Source: Solwaraspora sp. WMMD791
Lineage (GTDB): Bacteria; Actinomycetota; Actinomycetes; Mycobacteriales; Micromonosporaceae
NCBI RefSeq assembly: GCF_029581195.1
Contig: NZ_CP120737.1
Location: 2,953,001-3,017,000, forward strand
DNA: 64,000 nt
Direction of reading: 5' to 3'
The position numbers were made by a program, and so were the translations under genes. The notes under the pieces were generated by a model. The model was given only the letters and a program-made list of their open reading frames with translations, was not told where the DNA came from and ran no database searches. Below, in pieces: positions 53,442 to 61,791 of the stretch (its first letter is position 1; every line of letters starts with the position of its first letter).

Positions 53442-53727
53442 GGTTCCTCCCCACTACGTTCGCCGTCCGCACCGACACCGGCCGCAGCCCGGCCACCTGG
53501 ACGAACACCTCACGCCTATCCAAGGCTTGACCGGCACCGTCCAACACGTAGCCGGTGAGCCAGGCCCAGCCGTGGTACGTCGGACGTTCGGACACCGAGA
53601 TCACTCGCAGCACCAACGCGCGATCCCCGGCGAACTGCACCGACGCCCGGCCATCGATCAGCAGCACCGCGCCGGGCCGCGCCACGTGCCCCGTCACGAC
53701 TGGACAGGCACCGGGACGGGCGGGCAT
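53431..53727 (-). CDS. Small protein, paralogue of its downstream neighbour
   Basis: A 98-residue protein (ARPGAVLLIDGRASVQFAGDRALVLRVISVSERPTYHGWAWLTGYVLD ... REVFVQVAGLR) with the same beta-rich W-x-W-L-x-G core as the next gene's product. It starts at ATG 53727 and overlaps the downstream start by 11 bases. I do not recognise the family beyond this pairing. Confidence 0.45.
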   Translation of the reverse strand: MPARPGACPVVTGHVARPGAVLLIDGRASVQFAGDRALVLRVISVSERPTYHGWAWLTGYVLDGAGQALDRREVFVQVAGLRPVSVRTANVVGRNRGV

Positions 53728-53785
53728 TCAGTCGGCTGCCGTCGTCCCGTACAACCAGGCGCCAGCACCCGCCCCGGTGCCCAGC

Positions 53786-54052
53786 TCACGCGGCCGACTT
53801 CCCCGAGCCGGCGCAGTCCACGCACGACCGACGCGCCAACGCCTGACCGCGACCCGCACCCCTGGCGACCGTCTGAAGGTCGGACCGCCGGGTGACGTAC
53901 TTCCACCCCGCCCCCGCACAGGAGTCACAGGTCGGTGAGTCCCGAACGGCCGCGCGATCCGTCGTCGTCCAGCGCGAGCCGGCCACGGCCTGCGACGGAA
54001 CGAGCGTCAGGTGATCCGGCCGGCTTGGTGGGACATATGCTGCGCCGAGCAT
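53786..54052 (-). CDS. Small zinc-finger-like protein
   Basis: An 88-residue protein with two Cys-x-x-Cys-x-G-x-G knuckles, CDSCAGAGWKY and CVDCAGSGKSA, about 30 residues apart, like a single DnaJ-type zinc-finger unit. ATG 54052 is chosen because GGGGAG lies 4 bases before it and a leftward TATAGA (reverse of 54085-54090) would start the transcript just upstream. The frame is open to a GTG at 54103. It is the first of the leftward small genes. Confidence 0.45.
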   Translation of the reverse strand: MLGAAYVPPSRPDHLTLVPSQAVAGSRWTTTDRAAVRDSPTCDSCAGAGWKYVTRRSDLQTVARGAGRGQALARRSCVDCAGSGKSAA

Positions 54053-54082
54053 GAGGCTCCCCAGACGTCGTAGCATTAGGAA

Positions 54083-54174
54083 TAGCTCTATAAGACCCGA
54101 CACCTCGACCCTACGTCAATAGAACTAGCTCTAATCTCCGAAGGTCGCACGCTCTGAGTAGATAAGACACTTAT
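54083..54174. promoter_or_regulatory. AT-rich divergent control region with repeats
   Basis: This region is clearly AT-richer than its surroundings. It holds a direct repeat TAGCTCTA (54083-54090 and 54126-54133) and a perfect inverted repeat ATAAG-ACA-CTTAT (54162-54174). It lies between the leftward small-gene operon and the rightward GntR gene at 54197, so it probably contains both promoters and the GntR operator. Confidence 0.5.
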
Positions 54175-54196
54175 GTCCGGTTAGCGAGGTGGATGA

Positions 54197-54964
54197 ATGA
54201 GGATGGGTTACCGCGAGCTGGCGGACCTCCTACGCGACGCCATCCGACGTGGCGACTACCCCGAAGGCGGGACGCTGCCCAAGCAGAACGAGATCGCGGC
54301 TGCGCATGGGGTAAACATCAACACCGTGCGACAAGCCGTCCGCGTTCTGGAAGCCGAAGGACTCGTCACACCCGTCCGCCGACGCGGCACGGTCATCCGC
54401 CCGCAGCTGCCGATGAAGCGACTCGGGGCTGAGCGATATGCCAAGAGCAAGTGGAAGACCGGAGACCTGGTTGCGTTCGCCGCCGACAGGGAAGCCACCG
54501 GACGGCCGTGGACGCCCGGCGACCAGACCAACAACGTACGGCTCACCGAAGCCGACCGAGACACGGCCGATGCGCTCCACCTACCGCCCGGCGCATCCGT
54601 CTACGAACGCGCCCGCTTGGTCAAGGAGGCCGGCGTCCCGACTCACACCCTCACCAGCTACTACCGGCCCGAGGACGTTGAAGGATCGCCCCTGGTCGAC
54701 GCCACCGCCGGCCCAGCCGGACGCGGAGGCGGGTTCGCCGTCCTCACCTCTCGCGGACTCGAGCCCGACCGGATCACCGAAACCCTGCACGCCCGGATGC
54801 CCACGCCCGACGAGGCCAAGGAACTACAGCTTCCTGCTGGCGAGCCCGTTGTCATCCTGCACCGCACCACCGTCACCAGTAGCGGCAGACCAGTCGAGTT
54901 CGCCCGCGGAGTCCACGCCGCGTCCCGCTTCACCTGGTCCTACAGCTTCCCTATCCCGGACTGA
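54197..54964 (+). CDS. GntR/UTRA family transcriptional regulator
   Basis: A 255-residue GntR regulator, distinct from the KorSA-like one. The winged helix reads YRELADLLRDAIRRGDYPEGGTLPKQNEIAAAHGVNINTVRQAVRVLEAEGLVTPVRRRGTVI. A UTRA domain ends with PVVILHRTTVTSSGRPVEFARGVHAASRFTWSYSF. ATG 54197 follows GAGGTGG; ATG 54203 is also possible. The inverted repeat at 54162-54174 is a likely binding site. It is followed at 14 bases by a YdcF-like gene, which may be its target. Confidence 0.88.
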   Translation: MRMGYRELADLLRDAIRRGDYPEGGTLPKQNEIAAAHGVNINTVRQAVRVLEAEGLVTPVRRRGTVIRPQLPMKRLGAERYAKSKWKTGDLVAFAADREATGRPWTPGDQTNNVRLTEADRDTADALHLPPGASVYERARLVKEAGVPTHTLTSYYRPEDVEGSPLVDATAGPAGRGGGFAVLTSRGLEPDRITETLHARMPTPDEAKELQLPAGEPVVILHRTTVTSSGRPVEFARGVHAASRFTWSYSFPIPD

Positions 54965-54978
54965 CGGGGCCGGACGAG

Positions 54979-55647
54979 ATGACAGCGACGGACCGAGTCA
55001 CCATCCCAGCCGAGCACCGCCGCGACGTCGAGTGCCTGTGGCACTACCACCAGCTGGGCCACGACCTACACCCCGTCGACGTCGGTATCGGCCTCGGCAG
55101 CCATGACCTCGGCGTCGCCAAGGTCGCCACCGACCTCTACCACCGAGGCATGTACCCCCTCCTCGTGTTCACCGGCGCCAACGCACCCACCACCATCGAC
55201 CGCTTCCCCCGAGGCGAAGCCGTCCACTACCGCGAACACGCCCTGACCAACGGCGTCCCTGACGACGCAATCCTCATCGAAACGGAGGCAACCAACACCG
55301 GCGAGAACATCACCAACACCCGGCGGCTCCTCGCGGAGCACGGTGTCCACCCCCGATCCGTCATCCTCATGTCCCGGCCGTACCAACAGCGACGCGCCTA
55401 CGCCACCGCCAAGAAACTCTGGCCAGAGGTCGACATCACCTGCGCATCCCACCCACTGACGTTCGACGACTACGTCAGCAGCATCGGCGACGCCGACAAA
55501 GTCATCAACATGCTCGTCGGCGACACCCAACGCATCCACAAGTACGCCGAACTCGGCTACGCCATCCCACAGGAGGTGCCAGAGGCCGTCACCGCTGCGA
55601 ACGCTCGCCTCATCAACGCTGGCTACACCAATAGACTTGTCAAGTGA
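54979..55647 (+). CDS. YdcF family (DUF218) protein
   Basis: A 222-residue soluble protein with the DUF218 features GIGLGSHDLGVAKVATDLYHRG, LLVFTGANA, ILIETEATNTGENITNTRRLL and SVILMSRPYQQRRAYATAKKLWP, ending with a YdcF-specific helical extension. E. coli YdcF binds S-adenosylmethionine but has no settled reaction. It is next to the GntR gene on the same strand. The 146 bases after it carry no clear gene. Confidence 0.82.
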   Translation: MTATDRVTIPAEHRRDVECLWHYHQLGHDLHPVDVGIGLGSHDLGVAKVATDLYHRGMYPLLVFTGANAPTTIDRFPRGEAVHYREHALTNGVPDDAILIETEATNTGENITNTRRLLAEHGVHPRSVILMSRPYQQRRAYATAKKLWPEVDITCASHPLTFDDYVSSIGDADKVINMLVGDTQRIHKYAELGYAIPQEVPEAVTAANARLINAGYTNRLVK

Positions 55648-55793
55648 CAGCGCTGAGCCAATCGCCGACGAGTACGACGCCTAAGCCATCACCCGCGCCG
55701 GAATCGCCACCGACGCCCGCGACCTGGTCGACGCATCGACACTTCACCCACACCCCCGCCAACGCCCTCCCCCGGTAAGGCACCATCAGCGGC

Positions 55794-56345
55794 ATGGACC
55801 CGATCCACCTCACCGGCCGACTCGTCGACCTACGCGACTTCCGCACCAGCGACATCCCCGACGCGGTCGGCATCGTCGGAGACGAACGCGTCACCCGCTG
55901 GCTGTCATTCGACGCCCGCGACCCCGACCAGACCGCCGCCATGATCGAAGGCGCGATCAACCGAGCGCAGGCCGAGCCGCGCACCGAGTACTACCTAGCC
56001 GTCGTCGACAAGCAGGACCGGATGATCGGGTTCGGCCGCCTCGGACTCGGCGGCGTGCAGGCCGCGAAACTCGGCTACGCCATCCACGCCGACCACTGGG
56101 GCCACGGCTACGCCACCGACACCGCCCACACCCTCATCACCTACGGCTTCGGACCACTCCGACTACACCGGATCACCGCCGCCATCGGACCCGACAACGC
56201 CGCATCCGTCGCCGTCGTCAAGCGGCTAGGGATGACCTACGAAGGCCGCCTCCGCGACCACGTCCACACCAACGGCGCATGGCGAGACTCCCTGCTCTAC
56301 TCCATCCTCGCCCCAGAGTGGACACCGCCGGCAGACCAGCCGTAA
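55794..56345 (+). CDS. GNAT family N-acetyltransferase (RimJ/RimL-like)
   Basis: A 183-residue acetyltransferase: TGRLVDLRDFRTSDIPDAVGIVGDERVTRWLSF at the N-terminus, the acetyl-CoA loop HADHWGHGYATDTAHTLITYGF (a relaxed Q/RxxGxG/A), and NAASVAVVKRLGMTYEGRLRDHVHTNGAWRDSLLYSIL, typical of the RimJ/RimL group. The substrate may be a protein N-terminus or a small amine, possibly an antibiotic; it cannot be told from sequence. Confidence 0.88.
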   Translation: MDPIHLTGRLVDLRDFRTSDIPDAVGIVGDERVTRWLSFDARDPDQTAAMIEGAINRAQAEPRTEYYLAVVDKQDRMIGFGRLGLGGVQAAKLGYAIHADHWGHGYATDTAHTLITYGFGPLRLHRITAAIGPDNAASVAVVKRLGMTYEGRLRDHVHTNGAWRDSLLYSILAPEWTPPADQP

Positions 56346-56419
56346 CACCGGCCGGGCAACAGGACCAGGACCAGCAGGCGCAAGATCACCCGCAGTCCCC
56401 ACGCCGGTACCATCACGGC

Positions 56420-56791
56420 ATGCGAGACGACCCCACCCCGGACCCCCAGCCGGACCCCGAACGCCTCGCCGCCCACGCCGACGCCATCCGCGCCGCAGCC
56501 GCCGAACTCCTCACCCGCGTGACCGAATGGCGCAACTCCCCACACTGGCAAGACACCCCCACCAACCACCACCGCTACCACACCACTGTCGGCGCCTGCA
56601 CTCAGCTCGACTCACTACCCGACCCCACCACACCAGAGCACCTCGCCGACATGGCCGCCACGGTCCGGCCTGCCTGCGGCGTCTGGCGTCCCACCCGGCC
56701 CGGACCCCAACAGGCAATCCACGCTGCAGCGGAACGCTTGTCAGCAACCGTCGTACGCAGCAGCATGTCTGACCGTCCGCGAATGCCGTGA
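56420..56791 (+). CDS. Hypothetical protein
   Basis: A 123-residue hydrophilic protein starting at ATG 56420, with a Pro/Asp-rich N-terminus, a helical middle (RLAAHADAIRAAAAELLTRVTEWRNSPHWQDTP) and no membrane segment. The codon bias (strong C at third positions) is like that of the two genes before it, which supports its being real. I do not recognise the family. Confidence 0.5.
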   Translation: MRDDPTPDPQPDPERLAAHADAIRAAAAELLTRVTEWRNSPHWQDTPTNHHRYHTTVGACTQLDSLPDPTTPEHLADMAATVRPACGVWRPTRPGPQQAIHAAAERLSATVVRSSMSDRPRMP

Positions 56792-57399
56792 GGGGTCTCT
56801 GTACGACTTCAAGGCGGCCCTGAACGGACCGCACGCGCCGCCGCCAGGGCGCGGCTGGCGCTCCGCTGCGTCCACGCAACACGCCCGGCAGCTGGCGCGG
56901 AAAGCGGGATGCTCAACGGGCCGCCGTCGACGGTAGGGTGGAGGTGGGAGAGAAGTTTGAGGGTTGTGCACCAGCAGCCGGCCGGGACCGAGCGGGCACG
57001 GGCGCGCGGCGTGGTGGAGCGCACGCCGCGCCCGTCGGCGGGGAGCCGGCAGGGTGCGGGCCGCGGTTACTGCGCCTCCGGCGGGGGCGCTCAAGCTCCG
57101 GGATGGGGAAGATCGTCGGCGGGTCGCGGTCCGTGGGTGGTTGCGCGAGCCATCCCGCCAGCCATCGACCCGGGCAAGCCGAGCAGACCACCGCCCGACC
57201 TGCCAGCGTCCGTACGAGCCGTCAAGGCCGTCTTGACGTGGCGGGCCGGGCGGAGGCCCGCCCCACGGCAGTGCGGGTCGACGGCAGACGGGATGGGACG
57301 CACCAGCAATCGGGTCGATGGAAAACGAGCTGCCCGTTTTTCCTCTGTTATGCTGCTGGCCCGACCAATCAGGCGTGTAGCTTCGAAGAAGGGTGCGGT
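56792..57399. other. 608-base gap without a supported gene
   Basis: This stretch separates the GC-rich accessory genes from the lower-GC restriction-modification pair. It holds a hairpin with a 9-bp stem (CGCGGCGTG at 57005-57013 with 57022-57030). Near the end lie an imperfect repeat GGAAAACG/CGTTTTTCC (57320-57343) and a possible -10 TATGCT (57349-57354), about 45 bases before the methylase start. Frames are open across it but show no protein similarity. Confidence 0.4.
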
Positions 57400-59055
57400 G
57401 TGGCTGAGCATCAAAAGCCGGAAGAGCGGGTCAGGCAGCAGGTATTGAGGGAGCTGAAGGCTAATGGGTGGCCCGAGGGTCGACTCCGGTGGCGCCCTGA
57501 GTGGCCGGTTCCCAAGACTCCACATGACCTGACCAAACGAGAGCGAAATCAGCGCTTCGACATCTGCGGGACCACAGACCTCGTAGCGTTTGCTGACGAC
57601 AGTGGCGAGCCGCACGCCTTGCAGATCATCTTCGAGTTCAAGGCCCCCGACATCGACGCGGGCACCCATCAGCTCATCCGCTACCTCAGCAGTGAACCGA
57701 TGGCAAAGATGGGCTACTGGACCAACGGATCTGATTCCGTCGCGGTCTACAAGAGCCACACCTCAGACTGGGTCACCCGCAAGAGCGCCTCGCTGCCACG
57801 TCCGGGTGACGATCTGACCCAGCCGCCCTCCGAGCCGGTTACCTGGGCAAGCATGAAGGTACCGGACGAAGCCACACTGTCCAGCGCGCTGAGGCGGCTG
57901 CTGGCCACCGTCGTGGTCAGTGATTCGCGCGCTACCCGGTCCGAGGACCAGTTGCGAGAGCTTGTGCACGTTCTTTTGGTCAAACTGGAGAGCGACGCGA
58001 CGGCCAGCAAGAGCGGCAACCAGAAGAAGTCGGTTGCCTTTCAGATCTACGGCGATCAACATACCAAGGTACACGTCACCGCCGAAGCAATTCGGCGGCA
58101 GTTCAAGGACTACTTCGCCCGCCAGCGTACCCGAATTTTTCATCCGGACGACCGTGACGAAATCCTACTCACTGACGAGACGATTTATGCCGTCGTTGCG
58201 GAGCTCTTCCCGTTTCGCCTTCTTGGCGACGACGTCGACATGCTCTCCAAGTCCTTCCAGATATTCCGCACCAGCGCACTGAAGCTGGCCGGTGGCCAAT
58301 TTCTTACTCCTCAGCGGGTGATTCGGCCCTGCGTCATGGCCATGGAAATCCGCTCCGAGGACAAAGTGATCGACCCGGCTTGCGGGACGGGCGGCTTCCT
58401 GGTCGAAGCGTTGAGGCAACTGCGCGATGCGGAGTTCCCCGACGAAAGCGACCGCTGGCATCTGATTAAGTGGGCCAACGACAGTCTCTACGGCGTCGAC
58501 ATGGATCACATCGGCGTCAAACTAACGCGAGCGATCATGGTGGCCATGGGTGACGGGTCAACGCATGTCCTTCTCGGAGACAGCATCAGGCGACACCAAT
58601 GGCGGACGAACTACCCGCGCCTCTGGCAAGAGCTCGGGGATCCAGGCACAGAGGAAATTGCGGAGCAGTTCACGGTTGTGATGACCAACCCGCCCTTTGG
58701 CGAAGACCTAAAAGTAAGGGCCGCCGACGCTCGAGCCGCCGGTTTCACTATCGCAAAGGCTGCAGCGCATACGAACAAGGCAGAGTATGTTGACCTGGAG
58801 ATCGGCCTGCTCTTCCTGGAGCAGGCATATCGCCTACTTCAAGTTGGGGGGCGGATTGGAATAATTCTGCCCGAGACCTATTTCTTCTCCCATAAATACC
58901 GCTGGCTACCTGGATGGCTTGAGGGTCGACTCCAACTGCGGGGGATGCTCAACATCGCGATGGAGGCGTTCGAGGAGTTCTGTCGGGCAAAGACCAATTT
59001 CTATATCTTTGAGAAGGTCGGGCACGGCCCGAACGAGATTGGAATTGAAGCGTAA
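57400..59055 (+). CDS. N6-adenine DNA methylase with nuclease-like N-terminus (restriction-modification)
   Basis: A 551-residue protein. Residues 1-100 resemble a type I R N-terminal/PD-(D/E)xK fold: D60 in TTDLVAF, then E79-F-K81 in IIFEFKAPD. Residues 260-545 are an HsdM-like gamma-class N6-adenine methylase with SAM motif DPACGTGGFLVEAL (from about 326) and catalytic motif NPPFGE (about 430-435). The mix of possible nuclease, methylase and a separate downstream specificity gene resembles two-subunit BcgI-type enzymes. The alternative is a type I M subunit without a nuclease. GTG 57400 follows GAAGAAGGG. Lower GC than its neighbours suggests recent acquisition. The stop overlaps the next ATG (TAATG). 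Confidence 0.85.
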   Translation: MAEHQKPEERVRQQVLRELKANGWPEGRLRWRPEWPVPKTPHDLTKRERNQRFDICGTTDLVAFADDSGEPHALQIIFEFKAPDIDAGTHQLIRYLSSEPMAKMGYWTNGSDSVAVYKSHTSDWVTRKSASLPRPGDDLTQPPSEPVTWASMKVPDEATLSSALRRLLATVVVSDSRATRSEDQLRELVHVLLVKLESDATASKSGNQKKSVAFQIYGDQHTKVHVTAEAIRRQFKDYFARQRTRIFHPDDRDEILLTDETIYAVVAELFPFRLLGDDVDMLSKSFQIFRTSALKLAGGQFLTPQRVIRPCVMAMEIRSEDKVIDPACGTGGFLVEALRQLRDAEFPDESDRWHLIKWANDSLYGVDMDHIGVKLTRAIMVAMGDGSTHVLLGDSIRRHQWRTNYPRLWQELGDPGTEEIAEQFTVVMTNPPFGEDLKVRAADARAAGFTIAKAAAHTNKAEYVDLEIGLLFLEQAYRLLQVGGRIGIILPETYFFSHKYRWLPGWLEGRLQLRGMLNIAMEAFEEFCRAKTNFYIFEKVGHGPNEIGIEA

Positions 59056-60092
59056 TGACAGTGAACAAGCCGAGTTGGTTCTCGGACCGTACTGTTATGG
59101 TCTCCACTGCGCCGTCGTGCGGCCTCACCAAGGGCGGCCGACTCCTACCCTTAGTGGATCCGGAAACGGGGAGGCGGGTCCGAGTGCAGGACCCGGAGAC
59201 GGGCGAGATGGTCGATGCGATCAACGACAAACTGCTCGAGGACATGAAAGCACTTGCCGCCGGAAAAGAAACAGATACGCTCCGGTTTATCGATGCCTCA
59301 TTAGTTTCGGCAAGGACCGCCGTTCCCGCATATTACGACCGACGATACGAGGAGAACTTTGCAAACGCCCTTCGGGACGACCCCGAGTTCTCGGGGTTTA
59401 CCGAGATGGCGATCGGCGACATGGTTGCGAACGGGTTTCTGGAGGTTCGAGGAGGACATGGCAGCCCAAAGCAGGAGCAGCGGGTAGGCGACATCCCTTA
59501 CATCAAGGTCTCAGATTTACGAGCGGGCACTGTCAACATCAACCCAACCAACCGCGTTCCGCGCTCTGTGGCTGAGCGTCTTTTCTGGCGCGGCAAGTCT
59601 TCTGGGCTTGCTGCGTTCGACCTTGTGTGCCCTGAGCGAACGTCGAAAAACATCGGAGACTTCTGCGTCCTTATGCCTGGCCAAGAACAGCTGGTCGTGA
59701 CGAAGGAGGTGATCGTCGTACGGCCCGGGCCTAACGCATACTTCGACCCATTCTATCTACTATGGGCATTCACGCTGAAGATTGTCCGCGACCAGTGGAA
59801 ACGCGTGATCTTCATGCAGACTAATCGTGAGGACGTCGGCAAGCGCTACTTCGAAATCCGAATGCCAATTCCGCCAAATGCTGAGGTGGCCGAGCGGGTC
59901 TCGCAGCGCTTCCGCGATTACTACGTCACTATGGCGAGGGCTAGGCAGTCCCTCACGGAGTATCTGGCCGAATCCAACAAGCACCACTTTTTTATCGACG
60001 GCGGTGAAGCGTTGGCAATCGACGACGAGGACGAGGCCATCCTCGCAGGTGAGGCCGCCGTCGACCGCACGGAGTCCGAACCCGATTCTTAG
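59055..60092 (+). CDS. Restriction-modification specificity subunit (HsdS-like)
   Basis: A 345-residue protein coupled to the methylase gene by a one-base stop/start overlap. The centre has the target-recognition signature RVGDIPYIKVSDLRAGTVNINPTNRVP, followed by DFCVLMPGQEQLVVTKEVIVVRPG and FDPFYLLWAFTLKIVRDQWKRVIFMQTNREDVGKRYFEIRMPIPPN. The last helix (RVSQRFRDYYVTMARARQSLTEYLAESN) is the usual coiled spacer. Only one recognition domain is evident, as expected for a subunit that pairs with another copy or with the methylase. There is no separate HsdR gene nearby. A 14-bp-stem hairpin follows. Confidence 0.8.
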   Translation: MTVNKPSWFSDRTVMVSTAPSCGLTKGGRLLPLVDPETGRRVRVQDPETGEMVDAINDKLLEDMKALAAGKETDTLRFIDASLVSARTAVPAYYDRRYEENFANALRDDPEFSGFTEMAIGDMVANGFLEVRGGHGSPKQEQRVGDIPYIKVSDLRAGTVNINPTNRVPRSVAERLFWRGKSSGLAAFDLVCPERTSKNIGDFCVLMPGQEQLVVTKEVIVVRPGPNAYFDPFYLLWAFTLKIVRDQWKRVIFMQTNREDVGKRYFEIRMPIPPNAEVAERVSQRFRDYYVTMARARQSLTEYLAESNKHHFFIDGGEALAIDDEDEAILAGEAAVDRTESEPDS

Positions 60093-60103
60093 GAATCGAT
60101 CGT

Positions 60104-60133
60104 GGCCGGAGGGAGGCCAGCCTCCCTCCGGCC
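60104..60133 (+). terminator. Hairpin terminator after the restriction-modification pair
   Basis: A perfect palindrome, GGCCGGAGGGAGGC (60104-60117) and its complement (60120-60133), lies 11 bases after the stop. The true loop is probably 4-6 bases after fraying. Beyond it, 60134-60629 holds no gene I can support. Confidence 0.65.
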
Positions 60134-60449
60134 ATTGACTCGGCCAGCAGAAGAGAGGTGCAGCGGGCCCTCTACCGGCGGCCGGGCTCCCTCAGCCCGG
60201 GTAGGTCTGGGATGGCGGCGGAATGGCTGCCGACAGCAGCGATGACAGCAACCCACAACGAACGGCAGCGCGCTGAGGAGCACCGGCACGGACGAAGTTC
60301 CGAGCGTGCAGCCGGTCCCGGACGTGCATGTACGCGATGCACAGAGCTTACAAGCGATAGGTCACGGCCGCCGGCAGAGATGCGGCGGCTTTGCCTCACC
60401 ACTGCCGAGACGTTCTCTTCTGGATCAAGGCACCGCGCAAGCGCGGCGC

Positions 60450-60505
60450 GCCGGCCGGCTCGGCCTGCTGGCGGCCTCCGGCCGGCATCGGCCGAGCCGG
60501 CCGGC
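60450..60505. repeat. 16-bp perfect inverted repeat
   Basis: GCCGGCCGGCTCGGCC (60450-60465) is repeated in inverse at 60490-60505 around a 24-base spacer that can itself fold (GGC-C-TCC-GGCC). It lies in the non-coding stretch between the converging restriction-modification unit and the small leftward gene at 60630. It may be a terminator for leftward transcripts, or a cis-site such as an origin or transfer locus. Confidence 0.55.
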
Positions 60506-60629
60506 AACGCTGAGCGAGAACAAGACCTTGACGAATTCGAGGCTCTGCCCCGAGCCTCAGCTCTCCTCAGAGATCGATCGGGAGATCTCCTCGCCGGGGG
60601 CAGGCACCGACCAACGAGGAGATCCGCGA

Positions 60630-60917
60630 CTAGCGTGACCGATACGGCAAGCTGGTCTGGCTCCTGACGGCAGGTGAAGCGAGAAAGATCTTGAGCGCAT
60701 CAGGACCATGGCGATCACAGATTTGCTGCGCGGTCTTCAAGTAGGCGCGGTGACGGAGGTAGCCGAACAGCGCGGTGATCGCAGGAAGCATCAGAGCTGG
60801 AACTAGAACATGGACGAACTCAGGCACGGTAAACAAACCCTTCGGGGCTCGTCTCCCGGTACCCATCCCCGAGCGGCCACGACGGGCGACCTCAGAAACC
60901 TCTGAAGTCAGGCACAC
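60630..60917 (-). CDS. Small protein with one membrane segment
   Basis: A 95-residue frame with one clear transmembrane helix (VLVPALMLPAITALFGYL) followed by a positively charged, helical tail (RHRAYLKTAQQICDRHGPDALKIF). The N-terminal 25 residues look non-coding, so translation may begin at an internal ATG or GTG nearer the helix. It lies 3 bases from the gene at 60921 on the same strand. The function is unknown. Confidence 0.4.
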   Translation of the reverse strand: MCLTSEVSEVARRGRSGMGTGRRAPKGLFTVPEFVHVLVPALMLPAITALFGYLRHRAYLKTAQQICDRHGPDALKIFLASPAVRSQTSLPYRSR

Positions 60918-60920
60918 ACG

Positions 60921-61487
60921 TCAGCTTGCGGCCGGGTTCTTGTCAACTTGTGGTTCGATGGTACCAGCTACCCGCTTTGGCTTTGGTCGCCACACCGCCG
61001 GCTCTGGATGAAACACGCGCCGAGCTAGGCCCGCCCTGACAGCGTCGGAGGCGTGGGCGCGAAGCTCCTCGACAGACTCCGCCTGGGCGTGCCAACCATC
61101 AACGAACATCACAACGTCGAGCAGCCAGGCTCGTTCGAGCTTAGCTTGACCGTGCCGGCAACCGACAGGCCACCAAACCATCGGGTCACTCAAGTCATTG
61201 GAGAAGACCCAGTTAAGAAACCCAGCAGTGGTTCTGTACCTTACCTTGTAGCCTAGGAAGAGGTATCGATAGCCACCCATCTCCAGCGGCAGACGTGCCA
61301 CCTCAGCCAAGCTACACCCGCTAACCGGGCAACGGATCTCGTACTCCCGCATTGCCCGCTTGGTGTGCTCGGCCAAGCCGAGATACCACAACCCCGCTTC
61401 CCGGGCACGGGCCCAGTACTCTGCCCGCTCCGCCGCGACATCTCCATACGAGGCGAAGTTGGGATCGGCTTCCCCTGGACGCGACAC
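60921..61487 (-). CDS. Hypothetical soluble protein
   Basis: A 188-residue protein, rich in Trp and Arg, with a Cys pair in IRCPVSGCSLAEVARLP and a later Cys in WWPVGCRHGQAKL that together could bind a metal. Helical N-terminus (YGDVAAERAEYWARAREAGLWYLGLAEHTKRAMREYEI). Its codon use is coding-like and less GC-extreme than that of the AICE core. I do not recognise the family. Confidence 0.55.
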   Translation of the reverse strand: MSRPGEADPNFASYGDVAAERAEYWARAREAGLWYLGLAEHTKRAMREYEIRCPVSGCSLAEVARLPLEMGGYRYLFLGYKVRYRTTAGFLNWVFSNDLSDPMVWWPVGCRHGQAKLERAWLLDVVMFVDGWHAQAESVEELRAHASDAVRAGLARRVFHPEPAVWRPKPKRVAGTIEPQVDKNPAAS

Positions 61488-61791
61488 CAGGTGATGCTAC
61501 AACGGCCATGACGATCGCCGGGGTGGTCGACCGCCGCCGAGGTCGGGGGCGATCGCTGCCGCGCCGCTTCGCGGCTTGCCACCGGTCAACGTGGTCCAGG
61601 TCGCGGGAAGCCGCCGCGACGGCAAACCGCCCCGGCCCCAAGGCCGGGGCGGTAACCCGCACGGTACCGGCCAGCCGCGACCGCTGGTCGGCGATGCGTT
61701 GACAGGTGGGGCAGCGTTGTCGGTATCCGGGACGACCAGACTCAGGCGGCCCCAGCTCGACGGGAGGCGCACAGGTCGGTGAGGAAGTCAT
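61488..61791 (-). CDS. Possible small Cys-containing ORF
   Basis: From an ATG at 61791 the frame reads TSSPTCAPPVELGPPESGRPGYRQRCPTCQRIADQRSR, with one CxxC pair, and runs on past 61488 into the gene at 60921-61487. It begins inside the end of the upstream small gene. It may be the remains of a small zinc-ribbon protein paired with that gene. Support is weak: it has no clear ribosome-binding site and its 3' end is a shadow. Confidence 0.2.

Noticed and set aside
56938-57399. N-terminal extension of the methylase to ATG/GTG codons near 56938
   Set aside because: The extension is Arg/Gly/Ala-rich and non-conserved in appearance; a ribosome-binding site and the family-like N-terminus support GTG 57400.
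60158-60667. Plus-strand frames after the restriction-modification pair
   Set aside because: Composition and lack of motifs suggest non-coding DNA containing hairpins; no ribosome-binding site fits.
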